NCBI RefSeq assembly: GCF_013299185.1 | Contig: NZ_JAAFKG010000001.1 | Coordinates: forward strand, 1-64,000 | From: Microcoleus sp. bin48.metabat.b7b8b9.023 | GTDB taxonomy: Bacteria; Cyanobacteriota; Cyanobacteriia; Cyanobacteriales; Microcoleaceae | DNA: 64,000 bases | Reading direction: 5' to 3' | Shown: positions 1 through 7,909 of the stretch, in pieces | Layout: the number at the start of each line of letters is the position of its first letter | How positions within the stretch are numbered: the first letter of the stretch is position 1 | The notes under the pieces: generated by a model | What the model was told of the DNA's origin: nothing | Database searches by the model: none | Seen by the model: the letters and a program-made list of their open reading frames with translations, nothing else | Made by a program: the position numbers and the translations under genes

Positions 1-211
1 GGCAATGGTAATTTTAGGTTTGAGTTTCATACAGGTAAACCCTAATTAAATAATTTGTAGTTACTCAACAATTATTCTCCAATATACCATATTCTGCTAA
101 TCTAAAGTTTAGATGCGTTCGCCCTGACCTTGAATGTGAGTGTAAAGAGCGACTGGAAGGAATTTAGATATAATCTTTGTAAAGATTGGTAGCCAGCCTG
201 GTGAATTTGTT
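1..211. other. Left edge, no confident gene
   Basis: Frame 1 reads fourteen codons and stops at base 45, so the tail of a gene lying to the left is possible, but nothing in it is recognisable. The rest is AT-rich and stop-dense, and presumably holds the promoter of the DUF433 gene that follows. Confidence 0.3.
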
Positions 212-436
212 ATGGCATTAACATCTCGTGTTGTTCATAGCGACTCCGATATTTTAGGAGGAACTCCTGTTTTTGTGGGAACGCGCGTTCCAGTGAAAAC
301 TATGCTTGATTATCTTGAAGCTGGTGATTCATTGGATGTGTTTTTAGATCATTTCCCTAGTGTCAGTCATGCACAGGCGATCGCAGCCCTTGAATTAGCA
401 AAGGAAATGCTGAGTGCTTATGCGAATCCTGCTTGA
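212..436 (+). CDS. DUF433 antitoxin-like protein
   Basis: A 74-residue protein of the DUF433 family. The N-terminal half carries the hallmark run ILGGTPVFVGTRVPVKTMLDYL, matched in the other DUF433 proteins of this window, followed by a helical DNA-binding-like part (FPSVSHAQAIAALELAKEM). DUF433 proteins are commonly encoded just upstream of DUF5615 PIN-like proteins and are treated as their antitoxins. That arrangement is present here: the toxin ATG lies 17 bases before this stop codon. The partner toxin is interrupted by an insertion element, so this antitoxin is now probably an orphan. The family call is firm; the antitoxin role is inferred from family and context. Confidence 0.85.
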   Translation: MALTSRVVHSDSDILGGTPVFVGTRVPVKTMLDYLEAGDSLDVFLDHFPSVSHAQAIAALELAKEMLSAYANPA

Positions 437-669
437 TGAATGTGCCCCAAGACCTCTAAAGCGCGAACTTGTTGACTGCGACATACGCACAGTCGTCGAG
501 ATGGGATGGTCAGGAAAAAAGAACGGTGAACTGCTGAGGCTCATGAGTCAAGAGGGCTTCACGATTTTGCTCACTACAGATCAAAATTTGCGCTATCAGC
601 AAAATTTACAGCAAGCTGGAGTGGCAGTCGTCGTGCTTGTCGCATCCAGCAACAGGCTGCCTGATTTAC
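420..669 (+). pseudogene. DUF5615 PIN-like toxin, 5' part (split by IS)
   Basis: The reading frame opens MRILLDECAPRPLKREL, typical of DUF5615 PIN-like nucleases, with the early acidic residues (LLDE) and the later TTDQNL motif. A GTG at 414 is an alternative start; the ATG at 420 fits the family better. The protein is normal to NRLPDL, then runs into the inserted element and ends on an element-encoded stop at 722. The missing last 25 codons lie at 2132-2208. Joining base 669 to base 2132 restores one frame of about 108 residues. The toxin is therefore probably inactive unless the element excises precisely. Confidence 0.85.
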
Positions 670-693
670 CTTTAAACAGCAAGAAGGCTAACG

Positions 694-719
694 TCTTACC
701 GCGAAGCGGAAGCGTGAGA
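694..719 (+). repeat. Left-end hairpin of the IS element
   Basis: TCTTAC at 694-699 and GTGAGA at 714-719 can pair imperfectly, enclosing an inner CCGC/GCGG stem. Subterminal hairpins near the left end are the recognition feature of IS200/IS605 transposases. The role is inferred from position. Confidence 0.5.
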
Positions 720-882
720 TGAATTGCGCGTGAGTTGACGACAGTCCTTTGACCAATTTCTCCCGCAGGGAGAACAGGGAGAAGGGCAGCTCGGAAACGA
801 ACAAACGAACAATTGAATGTCTTGACTCACTACGATTTTTTATATTATCATGAACATTGAAACACGGTAATAGGTCGATGCC

Positions 883-2043
883 ATGTACAGAGCAGTTAAG
901 TTGAGAATCTATCCCAATGATGAGCAAGAATCCTATCTGGCTCAATGTTTTGGTAATACTAGATGGTTGTGGAACTATATGCTTAACGCCACAACTACAG
1001 CGTACAAAGAAACAGGGAAAGGTCTTTCTAAGATTGCAATGGATAAGTTGCTGCCAGGGTTAAAGAAAGAATACGAATGGCTAAAACTTGCATACAGCCA
1101 AGTATTGCAACGAGTAACATTCAATCTGTCTAGCTCGTTTGTCAATTTTTTTGAAGGACGCGCCAAATATCCCAACTTCAAGTCTAAGCATGGTAAGCAA
1201 TCAATCCAATATCCCCAAAACGTAAAGTTAATGCCAGAGGATTGTGCAATCAAATTTCCTGGTAATTTTGGGATGGTAAAAACTGTGTTTCACAAAGAAT
1301 TACCAAACGCTAAGTTCACGACTGTAACTATATCTAAAAAAGCGGATGGTAAATACTACGCTTCTATTCTGTTTAATCAAGACGATGAACCTGTATCTGC
1401 AATCAACGAGGCTATTGGTGTCGATCTTGGATTGAAAAATTTTGCTACAACTTCTGATGAGTCAAAATATGACCTACCCAAGAAGCGACTAGCAAAACTA
1501 GAGAAAAATAGAAAGCGTAAACAAAAGAAACTCTCTAGGAAGACAGACAAAAAATCTAACAAACGTCGTAAAGCCAAAGGTTTACTGGCAAGAGTCTCTA
1601 GCAAAATAGCTAGAGTTAGAGAAGATTTTATACACAAGCTATCTCGCAAAATAGCCTACGAAAACCAAGTAATTTGTGTAGAAGACTTGGCAGTTAAAAA
1701 TATGGTGAGAAATCCTAACTTGGCAAAAGCTATTAGTGACCAAGGATGGGGAATGTTTCTCACTATGTTAAAATACAAAGCTGAGAGATTTGGGCATACG
1801 TACCAGGAAATAAATCGTTTCTTCCCATCTTCTCAGCTTTGCAGTGAAACTCTACTACCGATTCCAATGCTGCAAAATGGTTATGATTCATTGGGTGTTA
1901 GGTTTGTAGACTGTCCGCACTGTCTGCATCAGCACGATAGAGACATCAATGCTGCAATCAATATAAAAAATGAAGGTTTGCGACTTTTGGCGTTAGGAAC
2001 TAGCGCTTCTGCCCAAGGAGGAGATGTAAGACCAAAGTCATGA
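883..2043 (+). CDS. tnpB: TnpB RNA-guided nuclease of IS200/IS605 type
   Basis: A 386-residue TnpB protein. TnpB proteins are RNA-guided DNA nucleases encoded by IS200/IS605 elements, related to Cas12. The N-terminus is of the MYRAVKLRIYPNDEQ type. The three RuvC acidic residues are visible: Asp at about 181 (IGVDLGLKNF), Glu at about 267 (CVEDLAVKN) and Asp at about 354 (HDRDINAAINI). The zinc ribbon is abnormal: the second pair is present (CPHC) but the first is reduced to CSET, with a longer insert between them. Folding or activity may therefore be impaired. The guide RNA normally overlaps the 3' end of the gene and continues to the right end. Confidence 0.93.
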   Translation: MYRAVKLRIYPNDEQESYLAQCFGNTRWLWNYMLNATTTAYKETGKGLSKIAMDKLLPGLKKEYEWLKLAYSQVLQRVTFNLSSSFVNFFEGRAKYPNFKSKHGKQSIQYPQNVKLMPEDCAIKFPGNFGMVKTVFHKELPNAKFTTVTISKKADGKYYASILFNQDDEPVSAINEAIGVDLGLKNFATTSDESKYDLPKKRLAKLEKNRKRKQKKLSRKTDKKSNKRRKAKGLLARVSSKIARVREDFIHKLSRKIAYENQVICVEDLAVKNMVRNPNLAKAISDQGWGMFLTMLKYKAERFGHTYQEINRFFPSSQLCSETLLPIPMLQNGYDSLGVRFVDCPHCLHQHDRDINAAINIKNEGLRLLALGTSASAQGGDVRPKS

Positions 2044-2131
2044 CTGACGTAAAAAATCCATGAAGCCTGAGGCAATCTCCAGTGAATTGGGAAGCTTACA
2101 CTTACCCGTCAGGGAAGTGTAGGTAGTTCAC
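2044..2131 (+). ncRNA. Putative omega RNA / right end of the IS element
   Basis: This is the non-coding segment between the tnpB stop and the element boundary. It contains the hairpin ACACTTACCC (2098-2107), loop GTCA, then GGGAAGTGT (2112-2120), followed by AGGTAGTTCAC at the exact right end. In this family the segment is both the transposon right end and the scaffold of the guide RNA, whose guide would be the flanking toxin sequence. The RNA itself is inferred; the hairpin and boundary are seen. Confidence 0.55.
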
Positions 2132-2208
2132 TTCCCCTGATGCCAGATGCTCTTAACGTACTGAAGACCATTGCTCCGGGGCAAGTGATTGAAGTTAAAG
2201 GTTCCTGA
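2132..2208 (+). pseudogene. DUF5615 PIN-like toxin, 3' part
   Basis: Continuing the toxin frame from base 669, these bases read LPLMPDALNVLKTIAPGQV, then a short tail and a TGA at 2206-2208. This matches the usual DUF5615 C-terminus. It has no start codon of its own and is only understandable as the displaced end of the gene that begins at 420. Confidence 0.85.
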
Positions 2209-2365
2209 AATTGATGTAGGCGACGCAGGACAATCGACTTTACGCTCGATCGATCTTGGCGATCGATCGCCCGATCGACTTAAAACTTAAAATAGTGTGC
2301 AGAATAACGGATTTGTGCCAAAAGACAGACGAAAATATCGCTACCCCAACATAAATGCTTTGTCT

Positions 2366-4924
2366 ATGCAGCCAATTCGCACATTTAACGTTTCCCCGTC
2401 TCTGCCGGCAATTCTCGAACCCCTACGCAAACTTGCCTACAACTTGCACTGGGACTGGAACGTTGATACCAAAGACCTTTTCCGCCGGCTCGATCGAGAT
2501 CTCTGGGATTCCAGCAATCAAAACCCGGTGCTGATGCTCGGAACCATTTCTCAAGAGCGACTGCAAGAAATGGCAGAAGATGAAGGCTTCATTGCTCAAA
2601 TGAACCGAGCAGCCCAGCAGCTAGACGATTATCTCAAAAATCGGGCCTGGTACCGCAAACAGCGCGGCACCGATCGCCAGGAATGCTACGCTTACTTTTC
2701 GATGGAATTCGGCTTAGTTAAAGCCCTACCCATCTATTCCGGCGGTTTGGGCGTGCTCGCGGGCGACCACCTCAAATCTGCTAGCGACTTGGGCTTGCCC
2801 TTAGCTGGTGTCGGACTCCTCTACCAAGAAGGCTATTTCTCGCAGTATCTCAACGCCGACGGCTGGCAGCAAGAACGCTATCCGCTGAACGATTTCTACA
2901 ATATGCCGCTGCACCTAGAACGCAATCCCGACGGTTCGGAATTGCGGATTGAGGTGGACTATCCGGGGCGCAAGGTATACGCCCGGATTTGGCGGGTACA
3001 GGTGGGCACGGTGCCCCTGTACCTAATGGATACAAATATTGAACCTAACAGCCGCTACGACCAAGATATTACCGACCAACTGTACGGCGGTGACAAAACT
3101 CTGCGGATGCACCAAGAAATCATGTTGGGCATCGGCGGGGTGAAAATGCTCAAGGCTTTGGGCTTGACAGTTACGGCTTATCACATGAATGAAGGCCACG
3201 CGGCTTTCATGGCTTTGGAACGCATACGGATGCTGATGGAGGAACATCACCTGAGTTTCATAGAAGCGGAACAGGTGGTGATTTCCAGCAGTATGTTTAC
3301 GACTCACACGCCTGTGCCTGCTGGGTTTGACTTGTTCGAGCCGGATATGGTGATGCACTATCTGGGTCAGTATCCCAAGATGTTTGGCTTGTCGCAAGAT
3401 GAGTTCCTGGGGTTGGGCCGGGAGGATACTAAAGATTTGTCTGGGCCTCTGAATATGGCAATTTTGGCAATTAAAATGTCGAGTTTTGTCAACGGGGTGG
3501 CGGCTTTGCACGGTGTCGTGTCGCGCCCGATGTTCCAAGGGTTATGGCCGGGTTTGCCTGAGGAAGAGGTGCCGATTACTTCGATTACGAACGGGGTTCA
3601 CGCTCGCAGTTGTGTGGCGAAGTCTACTCAGGAGTTGTACGATCGCTATCTTGGCCCGGATTGGGAAATGACTCGCAAGGACGATCGACTGTGGGATCGG
3701 ATGTCATCGATTCCTGATGAGGAATTGTGGCGGAATCACGAACGCTGTCGATCGGAGTTGGTAGTATTTGCGCGGGAGTGGCTGCAAAAGACTCTGCGCG
3801 AGCGCGGGGCGGCTCAAACCGAAATTGAACACGCGCGCGAGGCTCTCGATCCGAAGGTGCTGACGATCGGGTTTGCACGCCGTTTTGCTACTTACAAGCG
3901 GGCGACGCTGTTTTTGCGCGATGTCGATCGAATTATGCGGATCATGCGGGACAAAAACCGCCCCGTGCAGTTTGTGATTGCTGGGAAAGCTCACCCGATG
4001 GATATTCCGGGTAAGGAATTGATTCGGGATATCGTTCACTTTATCCGCGAGCACGAAACCATCAATTCGATGGTGTTTCTGCCGAATTACGACATTAACG
4101 TGGCTCGGATGATGGTGTCCGGTTGCGATGTGTGGCTGAATACGCCGCGCCGTCCCCGTGAGGCTTCTGGTACATCGGGGATGAAAGCTTCGATGAATGG
4201 TTTGCCAAACCTCAGCATTCTTGACGGTTGGTGGGATGAGGCGGATTATGTTCGTACCGGTTGGCCGATCGGACATGGCGAGTTTTACGAAGATACTAAG
4301 TATCAGGATGAAGTCGAGGCGAATGCTTTGTACGACTTGATGGAAAAGGAAGTTGTACCGCTGTTTTACAACCGGGATGCTGATGGTATTCCCCGCGGTT
4401 GGACGGCGAAAATGAAGGATTCTATTGCTTTGAACTGTCCTTTCTTCAATACTGCTCGGATGGTGAAGGATTACGCGCGGCGGGCTTATTTCCCCGTGAG
4501 CGATCGCTATCACACCATGACTTCCGACGGATGCGCTCCGGCGAAGGAGTTGTCTCAATGGAAGAAACACGTCCTCGGGAAGTGGCAGAACATTAAGATT
4601 GAGGCTGTTGATATTTCCCAGGATAAGGAAGTTAAGGTCAATCAGTCGATCGCTGTTAAATCTCGCATCAATCTGATGGGATTGACACCTGCGGATGTGC
4701 AAGTTGAACTGTATCAAGGTTCGGTTGATGCTAACGGAGATATTGTCGGCGGCGTGCCGATGGTAATGGAGTATTTGGGTGAAGATCCTAATAATGCCAG
4801 TCTTTATACGGCTGACATTACTTATACTTCTAGCGGTTTGCAAGGTTTGTCGCTGCGGGTTTTGCCGAAGCACGACAATCTCAGCAGTCCCTATGAAGTT
4901 GGTGTGATTCTCTGGGCACATTAA
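2366..4924 (+). CDS. glgP: Alpha-glucan (glycogen) phosphorylase
   Basis: A GT35-family phosphorylase that releases glucose 1-phosphate from glycogen, in the DUF3417-containing subgroup usual in cyanobacteria. I prefer the ATG at 2366 (MQPIRTFNVSP, 852 residues), which matches family N-termini; the frame also extends up to a GTG at 2297, adding 23 unlikely residues. The pyridoxal-phosphate lysine sits near residue 607 in GTSGMKASMNG. Other family stretches include EFGLVKALPIYSGGLGVLAGD near the N-terminus and HMNEGHAAF. It stands alone, with no glycogen genes beside it. The GATCGATC-rich stretch at 2240-2285 lies just upstream. Confidence 0.95.
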   Translation: MQPIRTFNVSPSLPAILEPLRKLAYNLHWDWNVDTKDLFRRLDRDLWDSSNQNPVLMLGTISQERLQEMAEDEGFIAQMNRAAQQLDDYLKNRAWYRKQRGTDRQECYAYFSMEFGLVKALPIYSGGLGVLAGDHLKSASDLGLPLAGVGLLYQEGYFSQYLNADGWQQERYPLNDFYNMPLHLERNPDGSELRIEVDYPGRKVYARIWRVQVGTVPLYLMDTNIEPNSRYDQDITDQLYGGDKTLRMHQEIMLGIGGVKMLKALGLTVTAYHMNEGHAAFMALERIRMLMEEHHLSFIEAEQVVISSSMFTTHTPVPAGFDLFEPDMVMHYLGQYPKMFGLSQDEFLGLGREDTKDLSGPLNMAILAIKMSSFVNGVAALHGVVSRPMFQGLWPGLPEEEVPITSITNGVHARSCVAKSTQELYDRYLGPDWEMTRKDDRLWDRMSSIPDEELWRNHERCRSELVVFAREWLQKTLRERGAAQTEIEHAREALDPKVLTIGFARRFATYKRATLFLRDVDRIMRIMRDKNRPVQFVIAGKAHPMDIPGKELIRDIVHFIREHETINSMVFLPNYDINVARMMVSGCDVWLNTPRRPREASGTSGMKASMNGLPNLSILDGWWDEADYVRTGWPIGHGEFYEDTKYQDEVEANALYDLMEKEVVPLFYNRDADGIPRGWTAKMKDSIALNCPFFNTARMVKDYARRAYFPVSDRYHTMTSDGCAPAKELSQWKKHVLGKWQNIKIEAVDISQDKEVKVNQSIAVKSRINLMGLTPADVQVELYQGSVDANGDIVGGVPMVMEYLGEDPNNASLYTADITYTSSGLQGLSLRVLPKHDNLSSPYEVGVILWAH

Positions 4925-5057
4925 ACAGTTGACAGTTGACAGTTGACAGTTGACAGTTCGGGCGGCGCCCCCGTGCCCGCCCTCTTAGTTGAGTGTTGAC
5001 TGTTGACTGTTGGCAGGAGAATAAAGGAAGATTTTTCTAATTCTTCCCCTCTCCCCC
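4925..5057. repeat. GTTGACA heptamer repeat and flank
   Basis: Immediately after the glgP stop are about four and a half copies of the 7-mer CAGTTGA (4925-4958). The related segment TTGAGTGTTGACTGTTGACTG (in part) follows at 4988-5011. The rest of the gap is C-rich and without a gene. Confidence 0.8.
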
Positions 5058-5287
5058 GGGAGCATCTGTGTTTTGCAAAAATCATTTTTTATTAGACCTC
5101 TTGCATAAGTCTTCGATTGATACATAAACCGCAGATGTCAGACAGATAAACACAGATAAACGCAGATGATTTTAGGGTGTCTTCCGATTTTTGCAAGAGG
5201 TCTATTGTAGTGCGAGCGTCCCCGCTCGCGTGTGTGTAAATCACGCGAGCGGGGACAGCACTGTAAATGCAAAACACAGATGCTCCC
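5058..5287. mobile_element. MITE-like element with nested inverted repeats
   Basis: A perfect 20-bp inverted repeat bounds this 230-bp segment: GGGAGCATCTGTGTTTTGCA at 5058-5077 and its complement at 5268-5287. Inside lie two more: TAGACCTCTTGCA (5093-5105) with its complement (5192-5204), and GTGCGAGCGTCCCCGCTCGCGTG with CACGCGAGCGGGGACAGCAC (about 5211-5262). No protein is encoded. Nested elements that inserted into one another would explain the layout, as would one foldback element. Being non-coding, it would need a transposase acting in trans. Confidence 0.55.
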
Positions 5288-5315
5288 TCTCCCCCTCTCC
5301 CTTTCTCCATTTTTA

Positions 5316-6068
5316 TCAAAGTTGCGGAATGACTATGTAGCCTGTGGTGCGATCGCCCAAAACCAAATTGCGATCGATTCCCCAGTACCACCAGTGAGCG
5401 CCGATATAAGCGCACAGCAAGGCATCTAGCTGGTCTTCTAAGGCTTTGAGAGTTGCAACACTGGTGGGGATTTCGGGGAGCTTGGAACCACCGCTCACAG
5501 GCAAGATTCCTGTGCTACAAGACAGATTTAGAGAAGGTTCAAGGCTCGGTAAAATATCGATAATATACTGGCAGAGTTTCATCAATTCTAATTGACGCTC
5601 TGCCAGTTTTCCTTTTTTGTATTTGATGATTCTATCTAATTTAAATAAGTTGATTGTGGCTGGATGGGGAAAGACTTCTATTTGATATCTGCCTAGTTTC
5701 TTAGCTTCAATAGTTGGTGAGTGGACAAATCCTCTGGCTTCCAAACAAAGGCCGAATTCGACGGTTTTTTGGGCGAAGGGCCTCGAAAGGTTGGCGGGAT
5801 AGCAGCCTGCGTGGTAGCGCCCGAAATGTTTGTGGGTGAGTTTGTCAGCCTCGCGCATTCCCGTTGGATTGGTGATGATTGTGGGGGCGTCTACGGCGAT
5901 GATGGCTGGTTCGGTTGACCCGATTTGGCGATCGATCCAGGTGAGGATGTCGTTAAGTGATTGTTGGCGATCGCACTCGATGAATTGTAATTGGTTATTT
6001 TCCCAATTTAAGCAGCACAAACCGCTGGCGCCTGAACTCCAACCTAAATCGATGCCGATAAATTTCAT
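5316..6068 (-). CDS. DUF429 family protein (RNase H-like fold)
   Basis: A 250-residue protein starting MKFIGIDLGWSSGASGLCCL, whose GIDLGW is the typical first strand and Asp of the DUF429, RNase H-like fold family. A second acidic motif, IIAVDAPTI, follows at about residue 58. The segment EADKLTHKHFGRYHAGCYPAN also fits the family. Members are predicted nucleases of unknown substrate. A stretch near residue 190 (CSTGILPVSGG) looks like translation through a dispersed cyanobacterial repeat, suggesting a tolerated insertion in the coding region. The family call is good; the function is not known. Confidence 0.85.
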   Translation of the reverse strand: MKFIGIDLGWSSGASGLCCLNWENNQLQFIECDRQQSLNDILTWIDRQIGSTEPAIIAVDAPTIITNPTGMREADKLTHKHFGRYHAGCYPANLSRPFAQKTVEFGLCLEARGFVHSPTIEAKKLGRYQIEVFPHPATINLFKLDRIIKYKKGKLAERQLELMKLCQYIIDILPSLEPSLNLSCSTGILPVSGGSKLPEIPTSVATLKALEDQLDALLCAYIGAHWWYWGIDRNLVLGDRTTGYIVIPQL

Positions 6069-6105
6069 AATATTTTTAAATTAGTCCTGGACGCGCGCTG
6101 AGATT

Positions 6106-6171
6106 AGAAACCCGGTTTCCTCGTATATTTTTCGTTCCTGTCCGCAAAATCTCATAGAAACCGGGTTTCTG
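6106..6171. repeat. AAACCCGGTTT palindromic repeat pair
   Basis: AGAAACCCGGTTTCC at 6106-6120 faces ATAGAAACCGGGTTTCTGA at 6153-6171. Each arm is nearly self-complementary and the pair can form a long hairpin. The same motif pair recurs at 16291, 17730, 21459, 41750-42000 and 43755-43925. The rest of the 6069-6330 gap holds no gene. Confidence 0.75.
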
Positions 6172-6330
6172 ACCCCCATCTGTCAGCCGTGATAATTATA
6201 CATAAAAATCTAGCTGCGGATTAGGATACAGCGGTGCCGTTTCCCTACAGATGCTTGTGTGCGAGAGATAATTGCACTATCAAAAATATGATACAATGAT
6301 AGATATAAAATTGGATAGGAGAAATATAGT

Positions 6331-6918
6331 ATGTTGGCAGAAACAGAAAAACGCTACTATACTCCCGAAGAATATTTAGCTTTAGACGAAGCTGCGGAAT
6401 ACAAAAGCGAATATCTAGATGGAGAGATATTACCGATGACTGGTGGAACAGCTAATCACAATAAAATTGCTGGGAATTTATACAAAAGATTTCCCTTGAC
6501 TGTAAGCGGGCAAAATTACGAGATTTTTATCAATGATATGCGGTTGTGGATACCGCGTTATCGTCTGTACACTTATCCAGATGTGATGGTGATTCAGGGT
6601 GAACCGGTTTACCATGGAAACAACACCACGACTGTGACAAATCCGTTGCTAATTGTTGAGGTTTTGTCGAAATCTACTAAAGATTATGACAGAGGGGAGA
6701 AGTTTCTTTATTATCGATCGATTCCTGAACTTCGGGAATATATTTTAATTGACCAATACAAATATCATGTTGAACAATTGACTAAGACGGCTAATGATAA
6801 ATGGCTCTTTACTGAGTATGAGTCAGAAGATTCTGTATTAGCAATGGACTCGGTTGAGTTCCAAATTAGCTTGACGGATATTTACGATCGCATAAATTTT
6901 GAAGTCGCAGCAGAATAG
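6331..6918 (+). CDS. Uma2 family endonuclease (DUF820)
   Basis: A 195-residue member of the Uma2/DUF820 group, predicted PD-(D/E)XK nucleases that are greatly expanded in cyanobacteria. The N-terminus YYTPEEYLALDEAAEYKSEY is diagnostic. The nuclease core is visible as YPDVMVI followed by PLLIVEVLSKSTKDYDRGEK, giving the D...ExL/K arrangement, and then PELREYILID. The AGGAG at 6317-6321 sits ten bases before the ATG. The biological role of this family is unresolved. Confidence 0.92.
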   Translation: MLAETEKRYYTPEEYLALDEAAEYKSEYLDGEILPMTGGTANHNKIAGNLYKRFPLTVSGQNYEIFINDMRLWIPRYRLYTYPDVMVIQGEPVYHGNNTTTVTNPLLIVEVLSKSTKDYDRGEKFLYYRSIPELREYILIDQYKYHVEQLTKTANDKWLFTEYESEDSVLAMDSVEFQISLTDIYDRINFEVAAE

Positions 6919-6994
6919 ACTTGTTGCACAATCGTTTGGCAGCAAGGACTTCAGCCATCAGTCTGCTGAATTCGGGCGATCGCACGAACCGCAC

Positions 6995-7180
6995 TCAACT
7001 CTTCTCCTGTTTCTCATCCGATGGCGGGGGCTGTTGTTTCATTTCCTTTTGATATTCTCTAGCAGCTTGTTCTAAAACGAAGGCTGCTAAGCTGCTGATT
7101 GAACGGCGTTCCCGATCTGCCCACTCTTCCAGGATGTCATAGATTCCATCGGCTAAATAGGTCGCTAAGCGTTTGGTCAT
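6995..7180 (-). CDS. Ribbon-helix-helix (CopG-like) DNA-binding protein
   Basis: A 61-residue protein, MTKRLATYLADGIYDILEEW..., with a short basic beta strand then two helices (ADRERRSISSLAAFVLEQAAREY), the pattern of ribbon-helix-helix repressors. The C-terminal tail is polar and proline-rich. It is divergent from the unknown gene at 7376, with a shared upstream region containing one-turn-spaced direct repeats that could be its operator. It may be an autoregulator or a lone antitoxin; no toxin is adjacent. Confidence 0.75.
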   Translation of the reverse strand: MTKRLATYLADGIYDILEEWADRERRSISSLAAFVLEQAAREYQKEMKQQPPPSDEKQEKS

Positions 7181-7260
7181 AAGATATTCACTATTTTTTA
7201 GTTTAAGCTGATCGCAATTGTGCTGTATCTAGACCATTTTGTCGAATATGGCTCATTTAA

Positions 7261-7291
7261 AGCATTTATATATGCTATATCCATGCTATAT
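7261..7291. promoter_or_regulatory. Direct-repeat operator candidate between divergent genes
   Basis: ATGCTATAT occurs at 7272-7280 and again at 7283-7291, 11 bp apart, about one helical turn. AGCAT/ATGCT (7261-7265 and 7272-7276) adds an inverted element. Ribbon-helix-helix proteins typically bind such tandem short sites, and the gene on the left encodes one. Binding is inferred. Confidence 0.35.
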
Positions 7292-7375
7292 TCTGAACAA
7301 GTCAAAAGCCAGCGCGATCCCTAGGAAAGTTCTTCGCTGGCTGATGGCCCCCAAATAAGCAAGGAGACAATCTCT

Positions 7376-7849
7376 ATGGTAAGGCCTGGAAGCGACGAGA
7401 GCGAATATAGTCGCGGCTATCAACAAGCTTTGAATGATTTTGGCGTGACGCAACTGCTGTCACGCATCCGCAACTACTCGGATGACGATTTTGATGCCAC
7501 TGGCGCGCGCATGACTGGGCCAGAGCTCGAAAGCTTTGCGGTGTTTCTGATTCTGCGTGTCGGCGCGAATCTGAAGGGAAGTGCGATCGCCCGCTATCTC
7601 AACACTCTCAGAAAAGCCAATTCTCCGGTAATTGCCGATCGCGCCTACCAACTCAACTCAAATGCGCGATCGAAAACATCGGAAGAGTCAGATCGCATTT
7701 CTTGGGCGATCGTCCGAATTTTACCGAATGCTCAGCATTATACGATCGCCCGTTTTGTCAACCGCCAAGATGCGGACGATCGGCGGAGGGCGTTGTGTCG
7801 GTTTATTCCGGGGGGTGTGTTTGAAGTTGTGATGTGCGATCGGGCTTAA
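7376..7849 (+). CDS. Hypothetical protein
   Basis: A 157-residue soluble protein I do not recognise. A strong AAGGAGA sits at 7361-7367, nine bases before the ATG. The sequence is rich in charged residues (YSDDDFDATGARMTGPELESFAVFLI, split by HIP1 sites). Its middle part, LKGSAIARYLNTLRKANSPVIADRAY, looks helical. No transmembrane segment, signal peptide or catalytic motif is evident. It is divergent from the ribbon-helix-helix gene and 60 bp upstream of xisH, so it may belong to the same accessory cluster. Confidence 0.6.
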   Translation: MVRPGSDESEYSRGYQQALNDFGVTQLLSRIRNYSDDDFDATGARMTGPELESFAVFLILRVGANLKGSAIARYLNTLRKANSPVIADRAYQLNSNARSKTSEESDRISWAIVRILPNAQHYTIARFVNRQDADDRRRALCRFIPGGVFEVVMCDRA

Positions 7850-7909
7850 TCAATAAATACCAATAAAGAGCGATCGGCTATCATAATACCTAGATACTGT
7901 AAAAAAACG

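Larger units (their letters stand above)
670..2131 (+). mobile_element. IS200/IS605-type tnpB-only insertion element
   Basis: A single-gene element of about 1.46 kb carrying tnpB and no tnpA. The boundaries come from the split toxin gene: removing 670-2131 rejoins the toxin frame with no target duplication, as expected for IS200/IS605 elements. The left flank ends TTTAC and the element ends TTCAC, resembling the paired cleavage tetranucleotides of IS608 (TTAC and TCAA). Both ends have small hairpins instead of terminal inverted repeats. Each boundary could shift by one base because C occurs at both junctions. Without its own TnpA, movement would need a transposase supplied from elsewhere. Confidence 0.85.

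Noticed and set aside
3023-4921. Long open frames antisense to glgP
   Set aside because: They are shadows of codon bias in the phosphorylase gene; no family motif or ribosome site.
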